DNA of 64,000 nucleotides from Azospirillum agricola (GCF_017876095.1 NZ_JAGINM010000009.1:223011-287010); one strand, 5' to 3'. Positions 8,240 to 17,422 are shown, counted from the first letter of the stretch. Notes: generated from the letters alone by a model not told the origin. Made by a program: numbers and translations.

Positions 8240-8319
8240 AATGGACGCGAGGTTTCCCCTATGCGCCCAAACCGCCGGCCTGTCCAGTCCGACAGAGGCG
8301 GGAGAAAAGGATTGCACCC

Positions 8320-9333
8320 ATGCGCCGTTTCGCGCTGCCCATCGCCATGACCGCTTTTCCTGTTCTGGCCCTCCTGGCCGCCGCGTCGCCCGTCCTGGCG
8401 GAGACGCCGAAGGTCGTCGTCTCGATCAAGCCGATCCATTCGCTGGTGGCGTCGGTGATGCAGGGGGTGGGCGAGCCGGCCCTGCTGGTGCGCGGCGGCG
8501 CGTCTCCCCACACCTACACGCTGAAGCCGTCCGACGCGAAGGCCCTGTCCGCCGCCGATCTGGTCGTCTGGGTCGGGCCGGAGATGGAGGGGTTCCTGGA
8601 AAAGCCGCTGACGTCGAACGCCCCCAAGGCCAAGGTCCTGACCCTGATGACGACACCGGGCATGACGCTGCTCGACGCGCGCGAGGGCGGGGCGTGGGAG
8701 GCCCACGACCATGGCCACGATCACACCCATGGGGGCCACGGACATGGCGACAAGGCCAAGGACGCCGCCCGCAAGGACGCCCATGGGCACGATCACGACG
8801 ACGACCATGACCATGACGAGGTGAACACCCACATCTGGCTCGACCCGGCCAACGCCCGGCGGATCGTCGCGGCGACGGCGGAGGCGTTGGCGGCGAAGGA
8901 CCCGGCCAACGCCGAGGCCTACCGCACCAACGCCGAACGCACCGCCCAGTCGATCGACGCGCTCGACGCCGAGCTGAAGGCGGCGCTGGCGCCGGTGGCG
9001 GCCAAGCCCTTCGTCGTCTTCCACGACGCCTACCAGTATTTCGAGGCGCGCTACGACCTGTCGGCGGTCGGCTCGATCACCGTCAACCCGGACCGCCGTC
9101 CCTCGGCCAAGCGCCTGTCGGCGATCCGCGCCAAGATCGCCGGGCTCGACGCCGCCTGCGTCTTCGCCGAGCCGCAGTTCGAGCCCGCCCTGGTCCGCAC
9201 CGTGGTGGAGGGCACCAGGGCGAAGACCGGCGTGCTCGATCCCGAGGGCGCCGACCTGCCGGAAGGACCGGCGCTCTATGCGTCGCTGATGCGCAACCTT
9301 GCGGCTGGGCTGCGCGGCTGCCTTGGGGCTTAA
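8320..9333 (+). CDS. znuA: Zinc-binding periplasmic protein ZnuA
   Basis: A 337-aa cluster A-I metal-binding protein that captures periplasmic zinc for ZnuBC. A Sec signal peptide covers residues 1-27 (cleavage after SPVLA). The first zinc ligand is His64 in SPHTYT; further ligands are His171 in NTHIWLDP and the His in FHDAYQYF. A long charged loop, about residues 129-168, contains some fifteen histidines alternating with Asp and Gly, typical for zinc rather than manganese transporters. It starts 100 bases from the znuC start on the opposite strand, with GGAGAAAAGGA as ribosome-binding site, and shares the Zur-like box. Confidence 0.93.
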   Translation: MRRFALPIAMTAFPVLALLAAASPVLAETPKVVVSIKPIHSLVASVMQGVGEPALLVRGGASPHTYTLKPSDAKALSAADLVVWVGPEMEGFLEKPLTSNAPKAKVLTLMTTPGMTLLDAREGGAWEAHDHGHDHTHGGHGHGDKAKDAARKDAHGHDHDDDHDHDEVNTHIWLDPANARRIVAATAEALAAKDPANAEAYRTNAERTAQSIDALDAELKAALAPVAAKPFVVFHDAYQYFEARYDLSAVGSITVNPDRRPSAKRLSAIRAKIAGLDAACVFAEPQFEPALVRTVVEGTRAKTGVLDPEGADLPEGPALYASLMRNLAAGLRGCLGA

Positions 9334-9405
9334 GCGTCGCCCGCCGCTGTGCTAAATCCTTGAGGGAATAGTCCTCGACGGACTTTTGAGTTCAGGGAGA
9401 GCGTC

Positions 9406-10203
9406 ATGAAGATCGGTGTCGTCGGGTGCGCGGGGCGCATGGGGCAGATGCTGGTGCGCGAGATCGCGGCGACCGCCGGCTGCACGCTGGCCGGCGGCAC
9501 CGAGCGGGTCGGCGGACCGGCGCTGGGCAAGGATCTCGGCCTGCTCGCCGGGATCGAGGCGCTGGGCGTCACCGCCATCGACGACCCGGCCGAGCTGTTC
9601 GCCCTGTCCGACGCGGTGATCGACTTCACCAGCCCGGACTCGACCGTGCGGCACGCGGCGCTGGCGGCGCAGTCGGAAACCGTGCTGGTCGTCGGCACCA
9701 CCGGGCTCAACCCGTCGCAGCAGGCCGCCATCGAGACCGCGGCCACCCACACCCCGGTCATCCAGTCGCCCAACATGTCGCTGGGCGTCAATCTGCTGCT
9801 GGCGCTGGTCGAGCAGGTCGCCCGCACCCTGGGTGACGATTACGACATCGACATCCTGGAAATGCACCACAACAAGAAGGTGGACGCGCCGTCGGGCACC
9901 GCGCTCGGGCTCGGCCGGGCCGCCGCCGCCGGGCGCGGGGTGGCGCTGGAGGATGTCTGGCAGAAGGTCCGCGACGGCCACACCGGCGCCCGGCCGCGCG
10001 GCGAGATCGGTTTCGCCACCCTGCGCGGCGGCGACGTGGTCGGCGACCATGTGGTGATGTTCGCCGGCGACGGCGAGCGGATCGAGCTGACCCACAAGGC
10101 GTCGGGCCGCCAGATCTACGCCAAGGGCGCCGTGCGCGCGGCGCTGTGGGCGCGCGACAAGACTCCGGGCCTCTACAGCATGAAGGACGTGCTGGGGATG
10201 TGA
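9406..10203 (+). CDS. dapB: 4-hydroxy-tetrahydrodipicolinate reductase DapB
   Basis: A 265-aa cytoplasmic NAD(P)H-dependent reductase of the diaminopimelate/lysine pathway. The N-terminal dinucleotide motif is VGCAGRMGQML (residues 5-15), the substrate region contains GTTGLNPSQ, and the catalytic motif EMHHNKKVDAPSGTA lies near residue 155. Length is standard. GGGAGAG precedes the ATG. It follows znuA by 72 bases on the same strand but is functionally unrelated and probably has its own promoter. It converges on the HD-GYP gene with only seven bases between stop codons. Confidence 0.95.
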   Translation: MKIGVVGCAGRMGQMLVREIAATAGCTLAGGTERVGGPALGKDLGLLAGIEALGVTAIDDPAELFALSDAVIDFTSPDSTVRHAALAAQSETVLVVGTTGLNPSQQAAIETAATHTPVIQSPNMSLGVNLLLALVEQVARTLGDDYDIDILEMHHNKKVDAPSGTALGLGRAAAAGRGVALEDVWQKVRDGHTGARPRGEIGFATLRGGDVVGDHVVMFAGDGERIELTHKASGRQIYAKGAVRAALWARDKTPGLYSMKDVLGM

Positions 10204-10210
10204 TCCCCGC

Positions 10211-11770
10211 TCACCCCGGCAGCGGCACCCCGTCGCGGGCCAGCACGGCCAGGAAGGCGTCGACCACGCGCGGGTCGAAATGCCGCCCCGCCTCGGCGCG
10301 CAGCAGATCGAGCACCGCCTCGATCTCCCACGCCGCCTTGTAGGGGCGGCGGTGCAGCAGCGCGTCGAAGACGTCGGCCACCGCGACGATGCGGCCGGCC
10401 AGCGGGATGGCGTCGCCGCTCAGGCCTTGCGGATAGCCGCTGCCGTCGAACTTCTCGTGATGGCTCTCGGCGATCTCGGCGCCCATGGTCAGGATGTTGG
10501 GGCCGCCGTCCCGGCCCCCGGCGGAACCGCCGGCCTCGCGCAGGATGGCGCCGCCGATGGCGGCGTGCTCGCGCATGTGGCGCATCTCTTCGGCGTCGAG
10601 CCGGCCGGGCTTGCGCAGGATGGCGTCGGGGATGCCGACCTTGCCGACGTCGTGCAGCACGCTGGCCAGCCCGATCATGCCGCAGAAGGACTCGTCCAGC
10701 GTGCCGGCGAACTGGCCGCGGTCGCGCAGCTCCCGCGCGATGGCGGTCGCCCAGCGGCCCAGCCGCTTCACATGGTCGCCGGTGACCTCGTCCTTGTATT
10801 CGGCGAGCTTGCCCAGCGCGTGGACCGTGGCGACCTGCGCCTGGTTCAGCCGCTCGTAGAGGTGCAGGTTGTCGAGTCCGATCCCCGCCTTGGCGCAGAA
10901 CAGCTCGGTCAGCTGGTGTTCCAGGTCGGAGAGCGGCGGGTGGCCGAGCAGGCAGAGCGCCAGCGGCTCGGCGCTGCCGTGGCTGCGCAACGGCACGACG
11001 CTGTGGCCGGCGCCCCAGCGCGGCTGCCGGTCCGCCAAGGCGGCGGCGACGTCGTCGCCGACGGGCCGGGGCAGATTCTGGACGCTCCTGGTGGCGGCCA
11101 GGACGGCCGGCGGCGTCCCGCCTCCGCACAGCAGGATCGTGTCGGCGCAGGGCAGCAGCGCCGCCGCCCGTTCGACGGCGATCCGCAGGAAGCGGGCGAG
11201 CGAGCGCTGTTCATAGAGGCGGTCGGCCGCCTCCATCACCGCCTCCAGCCCCTGGCGGCTGCGCTCGATGGTGGCGATGTGCCGGTAGGAGCGCAGCGCC
11301 GACACCGTCGCGGTGAACAGCTTCTGGGCGGTCAGTTCGCTCTTGGCCTTGTAGTCGTTGATGTCGTACTGGGCGATGATCTGGCGTTCCGGCGCCTGCC
11401 CCGGCTGGCCGGTGCGCAGGATGATGCGGATCTGGCCGTTGCCGAGCTCCTCGCGGATGTGGCGGACCAGCGTCAGTCCGGCGTCGTCGGTCTCCATCAC
11501 GACGTCGAGCAGGATCGCCGCGATGTCCGGATGCTCGGCCAGCAGCGCCCGCGCCTGGACGGCGGAATAGGCGGAGAGGAATTTCAGCGGCCGGTTCTCG
11601 AACCGCACGTCGCCCAGCACCACGCGGGTGATGGCGTGGACCTCGTGGTCGTCGTCGGCAATCAGGATCAGCCAGGGCGGGGGGCGTCGGGCGCCGCCGG
11701 TCTCCTCCGGCGTCTCGCTGGCGAACAGCAGAGCGTCGCCGTCACCTTCCGCCCCTGCCGCACCAGCCAT
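10211..11770 (-). CDS. Response regulator with DUF3369 and HD-GYP domains
   Basis: A 519-aa protein with three parts. Residues 34-160 are a receiver domain with acidic pocket Asp39-41 and phosphoacceptor Asp89 in LLDVVME. Residues about 170-310 resemble DUF3369, a GAF-like sensor that often sits between the other two. Residues 315-519 are an HD-GYP domain with the metal-binding His373-Asp374 in LHDVGKVGIPD and the GYP motif at 445-447, so it should hydrolyse cyclic di-GMP. The cognate histidine kinase is not adjacent. Such regulators usually control the change between motile and sessile life, and two chemoreceptors and motA are encoded in this window, but no direct link can be shown. Confidence 0.88.
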   Translation of the reverse strand: MAGAAGAEGDGDALLFASETPEETGGARRPPPWLILIADDDHEVHAITRVVLGDVRFENRPLKFLSAYSAVQARALLAEHPDIAAILLDVVMETDDAGLTLVRHIREELGNGQIRIILRTGQPGQAPERQIIAQYDINDYKAKSELTAQKLFTATVSALRSYRHIATIERSRQGLEAVMEAADRLYEQRSLARFLRIAVERAAALLPCADTILLCGGGTPPAVLAATRSVQNLPRPVGDDVAAALADRQPRWGAGHSVVPLRSHGSAEPLALCLLGHPPLSDLEHQLTELFCAKAGIGLDNLHLYERLNQAQVATVHALGKLAEYKDEVTGDHVKRLGRWATAIARELRDRGQFAGTLDESFCGMIGLASVLHDVGKVGIPDAILRKPGRLDAEEMRHMREHAAIGGAILREAGGSAGGRDGGPNILTMGAEIAESHHEKFDGSGYPQGLSGDAIPLAGRIVAVADVFDALLHRRPYKAAWEIEAVLDLLRAEAGRHFDPRVVDAFLAVLARDGVPLPG

Positions 11771-11929
11771 CGCCCGCTCCCGCCGCTCACGATCGGCCGC
11801 GCCGGCCGGTCCCTTCCGGCCCAGGCGCGCGCAACCGACCGAACGGATACAATTTTCCGCTTAACAACAGCAGTCTGTCAACGCCACCGCGCTGCGGCAT
11901 GGCCGCGCCCGGAAGCCGCGCCGGGCGTG

Positions 11930-12559
11930 TCAGGCGGCGGCCTTCTTCCAGGCGGCCGTCAGCAGCCCGGCGCCGACCAGCAGCGAGCCGCCGGTGCGGT
12001 TCACCGCGCGCTGCACCGACGGCGTGCGCACCGCGCGCCGCGCCGCCGAGGCGAGCAGGGCGTAGAGCGTGGCGTTCAGCGTCGCCAGCACCAGGAAGGT
12101 CGCCTCCATCGCCACCATCTGGCCGGCCAGCGGCCGGGCGGTGTCGAGGAACTGCGGCAGGAAGGCGACGAAGAAGACGATGCTCTTGGGATTCAGCGCG
12201 GTGACGGCGTAGGTGTGCAGCATCATCCGCAGCGGGCTGACGTCGGGCTGCTCGTCGGCGTCGGCGCCGACGGTGACCGGAGCGCGCCACAGCTTGACGC
12301 CGAGATAGACGAGGTAGGCGGCCCCCACCCATTTCAGCGCGGTGAACAGCGCGGCGGAGGTCGAGAGCAGCACCCCCAGCCCCAGCATCGAGGCGGTCAT
12401 CGCGGTGAAGTCGCCGAGCGCCACCCCGGCGACGGTCGCCATCGCGGAGCGCCGGCCGTGGCCCAGCGCGTAGGACACGACGATCAGCACCGTCGGTCCG
12501 GGAATCAGCAGCATGACGGTCGAGGCGGCGGCGAAGGCCAGCCAGAGTTCGAAGGACAT
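11930..12559 (-). CDS. LysE/RhtB-family amino acid exporter
   Basis: A 209-aa inner membrane exporter of the LysE superfamily with about six hydrophobic segments. The family motif near the N-terminus reads LLIPGPTVLIVVSYALGHGRRSA and the mid-protein ALNPKSIVFFVAFLPQF is characteristic. Members export amino acids or homoserine lactones; the substrate is unknown. The start at 12559 (MSFELWLAF) gives the usual length; the 19-residue extension is not hydrophobic and unlikely. It stands alone between two other leftward genes. Confidence 0.85.
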   Translation of the reverse strand: MSFELWLAFAAASTVMLLIPGPTVLIVVSYALGHGRRSAMATVAGVALGDFTAMTASMLGLGVLLSTSAALFTALKWVGAAYLVYLGVKLWRAPVTVGADADEQPDVSPLRMMLHTYAVTALNPKSIVFFVAFLPQFLDTARPLAGQMVAMEATFLVLATLNATLYALLASAARRAVRTPSVQRAVNRTGGSLLVGAGLLTAAWKKAAA

Positions 12560-12699
12560 GGGACGGGTTTCCCGACGGAAGAGGGTGGCAAAGGGGAAGA
12601 CCCGTCCATCATCCACAGGGACGCGGGCCGCGCAACGTCCGCGTTGCCCGACCCCATCCTTACCCGCGCATCCTTACCCGCGCATCCTTCTGTGCATCC

Positions 12700-14466
12700 T
12701 TACCGGCGCGCGCTCAGAACCCCGGCGATGAAGGGGACCGCCAGCAGCGCCTGAAGGGCAGCCCAGCCCAGAGCCTCCCAGTTCGGCAGGGTCCAGTCGA
12801 TCTCGTGCAGCGCCTCGCGGAAGGGGAGCTGGCCGTGGATCAGCGATTCCAGCGGCACGAAGCCCTCGGCGACGACCGTCAGGACGGCGCCCAGCAACAG
12901 GCCGGCGGCAAGCGCCGACTCGACCGGCAGGCGGCGGACGGCGCCGCACAGGCAGCGTGCGGGCGCGTCGGCGACGGGAACCGCCGGGCGGAACAGCGCG
13001 GCGATGCCGTGGGCGTCGCGCGGCCGGGCACCGGCCGGGCGGCGCGCGGCGCGCAGCGCGCCCAGCGCCGGTAGGGCGATGGCCGGGATCAGCAGGTAAG
13101 GGTTGGGGAAATCGCGGTAGCGCCCGTCGAAGACGATCAGCAGCGACCACACCAACGCCACGGCGGCCAGCGCCACCGCCGACCAGCGGCCGACCGACTC
13201 GACCGCCGACAGGGCCGGGCGCGGGTGCCAGAGCCCGCTCAGCGGCTCGCGCGCCAGCCCGCCGCTGGCGAGCGTGCGGTGGGCGGCCAGCAGCACCGCC
13301 AGCGACAGGGCCGCGGTCAGCATCAGCATGCCGGTGGCCAGCGCGTTGTCCTGCCAGTAATGTTTCCCGTGAAACGCCGCGTGGACGGCGTGGACGTAGA
13401 GGGTGGAGAGGGTCTGCGCCAGCAGGATCAGCGCCGCCCAGCCCGAGCCGGGCAGGTGCCGCCGCGTCAGCGCCAGACCGGCCAGCAGCGCCAGCGCGAC
13501 GCCGCTGGAGATCGCGAACAGGCGGGGCCAGTCGCGCGTCTCCACCACCGGCCCGGCCAGCGAGAACTTCGCCACGCGGTCGGAGCCATAGAGGCCCCAG
13601 TGACCGCCGACGGTGCCTTCCAGCTTGGCCTTCCAACCCTGGTCGAAGGCCTCGATCACGTTGTAGTCGAAGCCCTCCTGCTCGGCCATGCGGACGAAGC
13701 CGTTGACGAAGGTCGCCTTGTTGACGAGGCCGGGCACGGCGGCGCCGCGCGAGCGGCCGGCGGTCGGCCAGCCGGTCTCGCCGACCAGGATCGGCTTGCC
13801 GGGAAAGCGCTGGGCGATGGTGCGGTAGGAGGAACGGATGCGCTCGGTCGCCCCGGCGACGCCGGCCGGCACGTCCTCCCAGTAGGGCAGCAGATGGATG
13901 GTCAGGTAATCGACGTGGTCCGCGATCTGCGGGTATTTCAGCCACCATTCCCAGACGTCGGCGTAGGACACCGGCTGCTTCACCGCCGCCTTGACGCGGT
14001 CGATGTAGCCGGCGACCTGCTCGGGCGTCAGCTCGCGGCGCAGCAGCACCTCGTTGCCGACGATGACGCGGGTGATGACGTCCGGGTAGCGGTTGGCGAG
14101 GTCGATCAGCGAGGCGATCTCCGCCTCGTTCTTCGAGGTCTTCGACGACAGCCAGGCGCCCATCGTCACCTGGAGCCCGTGCCGGCGCGCCAGCTCCGGC
14201 ACCACCTCCAGCCCTTCCAGCGCGGTGTAGGTGCGGATCCCCGTCACCTGCGGGGCGAGTGCCGCCAGATCTTCCTCGATCTGGGCGGCGCTGGGGAAGA
14301 CCTGGGTCAGCGGACTCTGGCCGTCGCGGAAGGGCGCGAAGGACACGCTCCGCAGCTTGCCGCCAGGGGGAGGGTCGAGCGGAACCGGCCGGTTGGGCAA
14401 GGACCAGACGGCGAGGTTCGCGAGACCGGCCACGCACAGCGCGGCGAGGATGAGGATCAGGCGCAT
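12700..14466 (-). CDS. GH17-family beta-1,3-glucan-active membrane protein
   Basis: A 588-aa protein: an N-terminal membrane anchor (about 3-22), a glycoside hydrolase family 17 domain (about 38-320) and a C-terminal part with at least six hydrophobic segments. The proton donor is Glu139 in VIVGNEV and the nucleophile Glu230 in ILVGETGWPT; both are intact. Similar membrane proteins in rhizobia accompany beta-1,3 or cyclic beta-1,3/1,6 glucan synthesis and act as glucanases or glucanosyltransferases in the periplasm. No glucan synthase is seen nearby, so the substrate remains inferred. ATG with a weak ribosome-binding site. Confidence 0.75.
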   Translation of the reverse strand: MRLILILAALCVAGLANLAVWSLPNRPVPLDPPPGGKLRSVSFAPFRDGQSPLTQVFPSAAQIEEDLAALAPQVTGIRTYTALEGLEVVPELARRHGLQVTMGAWLSSKTSKNEAEIASLIDLANRYPDVITRVIVGNEVLLRRELTPEQVAGYIDRVKAAVKQPVSYADVWEWWLKYPQIADHVDYLTIHLLPYWEDVPAGVAGATERIRSSYRTIAQRFPGKPILVGETGWPTAGRSRGAAVPGLVNKATFVNGFVRMAEQEGFDYNVIEAFDQGWKAKLEGTVGGHWGLYGSDRVAKFSLAGPVVETRDWPRLFAISSGVALALLAGLALTRRHLPGSGWAALILLAQTLSTLYVHAVHAAFHGKHYWQDNALATGMLMLTAALSLAVLLAAHRTLASGGLAREPLSGLWHPRPALSAVESVGRWSAVALAAVALVWSLLIVFDGRYRDFPNPYLLIPAIALPALGALRAARRPAGARPRDAHGIAALFRPAVPVADAPARCLCGAVRRLPVESALAAGLLLGAVLTVVAEGFVPLESLIHGQLPFREALHEIDWTLPNWEALGWAALQALLAVPFIAGVLSARR

Positions 14467-14544
14467 GGGCGGGATGTCTACACCAAAGGCTTGGCTGTTT
14501 GAACGGCGTTGGCGGGGAGCGGGCGTCCGGGGAGGGCGCGGTGG

Positions 14545-14645
14545 AACACGGATGAACGCGGATTTCCACGGATGAACACGGATGGCCGCCGTTTATTCAG
14601 CCTCGTCCGTGCGCGGGCGAAGCCTGCATCCGTGTTCATCCGTGT
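14545..14645. repeat. CACGGATGAACACGGAT direct and inverted repeats
   Basis: Two direct copies lie at 14545-14563 (with one variant base) and 14566-14583; an exact inverted copy lies at 14629-14645. The inverted pair could form a 17-bp stem around a loop of about 45 bases. This motif recurs as a dispersed repeat in many bacterial genomes, which I recall but could not search. Confidence 0.7.
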
Positions 14646-14670
14646 CTCAAAAACCCTTTCCAACGAAGAA

Positions 14671-14700
14671 AGGCGCGTTCCCGGTGAGGGGAACGCGCCT
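14671..14700 (-). terminator. Terminator of fpr
   Basis: A perfect 12-bp stem (AGGCGCGTTCCC / GGGAACGCGCCT) with a 6-base loop. On the minus strand it is followed by TTTCTT, as expected for an intrinsic terminator about 100 bases after the fpr stop codon. Confidence 0.65.
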
Positions 14701-14801
14701 GCGAGTCACATCAAGGATTGGGTGACGTGCCGACGTCACGGATCAGCAAACAGGGCGGGGCGCCGGTTTATTCCGGCCGTGCCCGCGATGTCCGCTTTTC
14801 G

Positions 14802-15575
14802 TCACCGCTCCACGAAGGCCTTTTCGATCACGTAGTTGCCCGGCTCGGCGTTGGTGCCCATGACGAAGCCCTGGCGGTCCAGCATCGCGCTGGTCTCGGC
14901 CAGCATCGCCGGGCTGCCGCAGATCATCACGCGGTCGTGCTGCGGGTCGAGCGGCGGCAGGCCGAGGTCGCTGTACAGCTTGCCGGTCTCCATCAGCGTG
15001 GTCAGGCGGCCGCTGTTGCGGAAGGGCTCGCGCGTCACGGTCGGGTAGTAGAGCAGCTTCTCCTTGACCTGCTCGCCGAAGAACTCGTTCTCCGGCAGGG
15101 CGTGCTGGATCAGCTCGTCGTAGGCCAGCTCGGCGACCGTGCGGGTGCCGTGGGTCAGGATCACCCGGTCGTACTTCTCGTACAGCTCCGGGTCCTTGAT
15201 GATGCTGAGGAAGGGCGCCAGGCCGGTGCCGGTGCTGAGCAGATACAGGTTCCGCCCCGGCAGCAGGTTGTCGGAGATCAGCGTGCCGGTCGCCTTGCGG
15301 TTGACCAGCAGCGTGTCGCCCTCCTTCAGGTGCTGGAGGCGCGAGGTCAGCGGGCCGTCCGGCACCTTGATGCTGAAGAACTCCAGCGTCTCCTCGTAAT
15401 GGGCGCTGACGAGGCTGTAGGCGCGCAGCAGCGGACGCCCCTCGACCTCCAGCCCGATCATCGTGAACTGCCCCGGCAGGAAGCGGAAGGACGGATCGCG
15501 CGTGGTGGTGAAGGTGAACAGCGTGTCCGTCCAGTGGTGGACGCTCAGCACGCGCTCCTTGATGAGATTGCTCAT
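14802..15575 (-). CDS. fpr: Ferredoxin-NADP+ reductase
   Basis: A 257-aa flavoenzyme of the bacterial Fpr type that exchanges electrons between NADPH and ferredoxin or flavodoxin. The FAD-binding motif LRAYSL is near residue 51, the pyrophosphate region GPLTSRL at about 72-78, and the NADP-binding stretch LLSTGTGLAPFLSI near 110-125. The C-terminus ends in AFVER, close to the AFVEK ending of the alphaproteobacterial enzymes. The start at 15575 (MSNLIKERV) gives the standard length; a 17-residue extension is rejected. It probably serves oxidative stress defence or electron supply to FeS enzymes, possibly nitrogenase. Confidence 0.93.
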   Translation of the reverse strand: MSNLIKERVLSVHHWTDTLFTFTTTRDPSFRFLPGQFTMIGLEVEGRPLLRAYSLVSAHYEETLEFFSIKVPDGPLTSRLQHLKEGDTLLVNRKATGTLISDNLLPGRNLYLLSTGTGLAPFLSIIKDPELYEKYDRVILTHGTRTVAELAYDELIQHALPENEFFGEQVKEKLLYYPTVTREPFRNSGRLTTLMETGKLYSDLGLPPLDPQHDRVMICGSPAMLAETSAMLDRQGFVMGTNAEPGNYVIEKAFVER

Positions 15576-15649
15576 TGGAGATCCAAAACCGTATCGATGC
15601 CAGGGCCGGGGTCGGGCGCTGCGCACGGATGGCTGTGATCGACCGCTTC

Positions 15650-15683
15650 GGACCGGAGGACCGGCTTTGGACCGGAGGACCGG
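15650..15683. repeat. Short direct repeat upstream of fpr
   Basis: The 15-base unit GGACCGGAGGACCGG occurs at 15650-15664 and again at 15669-15683, a 19-base period, in the region between fpr and the regulator gene. No function is evident. Confidence 0.6.
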
Positions 15684-15854
15684 GAGCGCGGGATCGGGCT
15701 GCCGAGGCGCAACGCGCGGACCCTAACAACAAATCAACCGGAAGGCCATGGCTTTATACCAGCATGGCCGGCGTGGTCTTCGGCAAACAACACGAAATAA
15801 ACCGTGAAAATTTGATCCAGATCAATCCCAGGTCAATCCCAGGTCAGGCCGGCG

Positions 15855-17297
15855 TCATTCGGCGCTGGGCGGGGCGAACAGGTAGGGCGACAGGCCGCGC
15901 AGGTTCTCGTCGACGATAAGCCGGTGATTCAGCGGCGGAAACGCCCGCTGCGAGCAGTCCAGCCGGGGGCAGAGCCGGCAATTCACGCCGATCGGCGTCG
16001 CCGCCTCGGTGTTGGTCAGGTCGAAGCCGTCCGCATAGGTGACGTGCGCCGCGTGCTGGGCGTCGCAGCCGAGCGCCACGGCGAATTGCTGGGGCGGGCT
16101 GCGGTGGCCGCCGCCGGCCTTCACCACCGTGCGGGCGATGGAGAAGTAGGTGGTGCCGTCCGGCATCTGCGCCACCTGGCTGTGGACCTTGCCGGGGGTT
16201 CGGAACGCTTCGTAAACGATCCAGCGCGGGCAACCCCCGCCAAAGCGGGCGAGGTGGAATCCGGCGCCCGAGAAGCGCTTCGACACGTTGCCGGCGCTGT
16301 CGACCCGCATGAAGAAGAAGGGCACGCCCTTGGCCCCGCCGCGGTGGAGCGTGGTCAGGCGCTGGCAGACCTGCTCGAAGGAGGCGTCGAACCGCCGGCG
16401 CAATATTTCGATATCGTAACGAACCTGCGTGGCCGCTTCCTGGAAGCGCTGGTAGGGCATCAGGACAGCGGCGGCGAAATAGTTGGCGAGACCGATGCGG
16501 GCCAGCCGGCGCGCCTCGTCGCCCGACAGGTTGGCGCCCTCGACGATGCCGTTCAGCAGTTCGCGGTGGCGCAGCAGGGCGATCTGGCAGGCGAGCTGGA
16601 AGGTGCGCCCGGACGGTGCCAGCATCTCCGACAGCAGGATGCGCCGGCTGTGGCGGTCGAAGCGGCGCACCGCGTAGCCCATCACCTCCGACGGCAGCAG
16701 CCGGACGCGGACGCTGTGCTGCTGGTTCAGCCAGTCGACCAGCCCGCGGTAGAGATCGCCCTTCTCCAGCCGGCCGTCCCGCCACAGGGCGTCGGCGGCG
16801 TCCTCCAACTCGGGGAAATGGTTGGAATGCGCCTGGAACAGATCGCGCACCTCGTCCTGGGGGAAGCCGGTGCTCTGCACCAGATGCAGCTTCTCGCGGT
16901 CGGCGACCCGCTCGGCGAGCGCCTGGAGGTCGTCGCGGGCGCCGCGGAAGCCGCGGTAGAGCGCCACCACCGCCTGCCCCAGCGTCGGCGCCACGGCGGC
17001 CAGCTCGCGGAAATCCTGGTTCTTGATGTCGGAGCCGGCGAAGAGCGGGTCGGCGAACACCTCGCGCAGGCCGGCGACCAGACGGCTCTCCTCGTCCTCG
17101 GCGAAGGCCTGGAGGTCGACGCCGAAATTGTGGCCGAGCTTGAGAAGCAGCGGCACCGTCACCGGGCGCTGGTTGTGCTCGATCAGGTTCAGGTAGCTGG
17201 GCGAGATGCCGAGCTGGTCGGCCATCTGCGCCTGGGTCAGCCCGTGGTCGCGGCGCAGGCGCCGGACCTTCGGACCCAGCATCGCCTTCTTGTCCAT
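15855..17297 (-). CDS. XRE-family short-chain fatty acyl regulator (ScfR/RamB-like)
   Basis: A 480-aa DNA-binding regulator. Residues 10-65 are a Cro/C1 helix-turn-helix (LTQAQMADQLGISPSYLNLIE), the middle part (about 185-300) resembles the IrrE/ImmA-like domain with LARIGLANYFAAAVLMPY, and the C-terminal third is the DUF2083 domain with a cysteine pattern C-R-L-C-P-R-L-D-C near residue 455. RamB in Corynebacterium and ScfR-type proteins in alphaproteobacteria have this plan and control acetate and glyoxylate genes in response to short-chain acyl-CoA. Here the gene is divergent from isocitrate lyase, with several TTTACAAA motifs between, so it very probably regulates aceA and itself. ATG with weak Shine-Dalgarno. 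Confidence 0.85.
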   Translation of the reverse strand: MDKKAMLGPKVRRLRRDHGLTQAQMADQLGISPSYLNLIEHNQRPVTVPLLLKLGHNFGVDLQAFAEDEESRLVAGLREVFADPLFAGSDIKNQDFRELAAVAPTLGQAVVALYRGFRGARDDLQALAERVADREKLHLVQSTGFPQDEVRDLFQAHSNHFPELEDAADALWRDGRLEKGDLYRGLVDWLNQQHSVRVRLLPSEVMGYAVRRFDRHSRRILLSEMLAPSGRTFQLACQIALLRHRELLNGIVEGANLSGDEARRLARIGLANYFAAAVLMPYQRFQEAATQVRYDIEILRRRFDASFEQVCQRLTTLHRGGAKGVPFFFMRVDSAGNVSKRFSGAGFHLARFGGGCPRWIVYEAFRTPGKVHSQVAQMPDGTTYFSIARTVVKAGGGHRSPPQQFAVALGCDAQHAAHVTYADGFDLTNTEAATPIGVNCRLCPRLDCSQRAFPPLNHRLIVDENLRGLSPYLFAPPSAE

Positions 17298-17317
17298 GAA
17301 CCCGCCGGCCTCCGCGC

Positions 17318-17422
17318 GAACTTTACAAACTTTACCGATTTACAAAAACTCTATGACCTTACTTTACAACCGGACCGTTTTACGAACAAGGGATTATTGC
17401 AACGCAACGAGCGCCGGTTTAC
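17318..17422. promoter_or_regulatory. TTTAC operator array upstream of aceA
   Basis: TTTAC cores begin at 17322, 17331, 17339, 17363, 17379 and 17418; the best copies read GAACTTTACAAAC (17318), TTACTTTACAAC (17359) and CGTTTTACGAAC (17376). An inverted copy (GTAAAG) lies at 17444. The RamB motif of Corynebacterium, AAAGTTTGCAAA read on either strand as TTTGCAAACTTT, is similar. The array lies directly in front of the ScfR/RamB-like gene and is unusually AT-rich for this DNA. Confidence 0.6.

Larger units (their letters stand above)
14467..14801. other. Repeat-bearing gap between fpr and the GH17 gene
   Basis: This 335-base stretch contains no supported gene. It holds the inverted repeat of the motif CACGGATGAACACGGAT and the terminator hairpin of fpr, both listed separately. 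Confidence 0.6.

Noticed and set aside
11771..11929. Terminator hairpin GCCCGG/CCGGGC near 11905-11925
   Set aside because: Short stem with no T-run; such pairs arise by chance in this composition.
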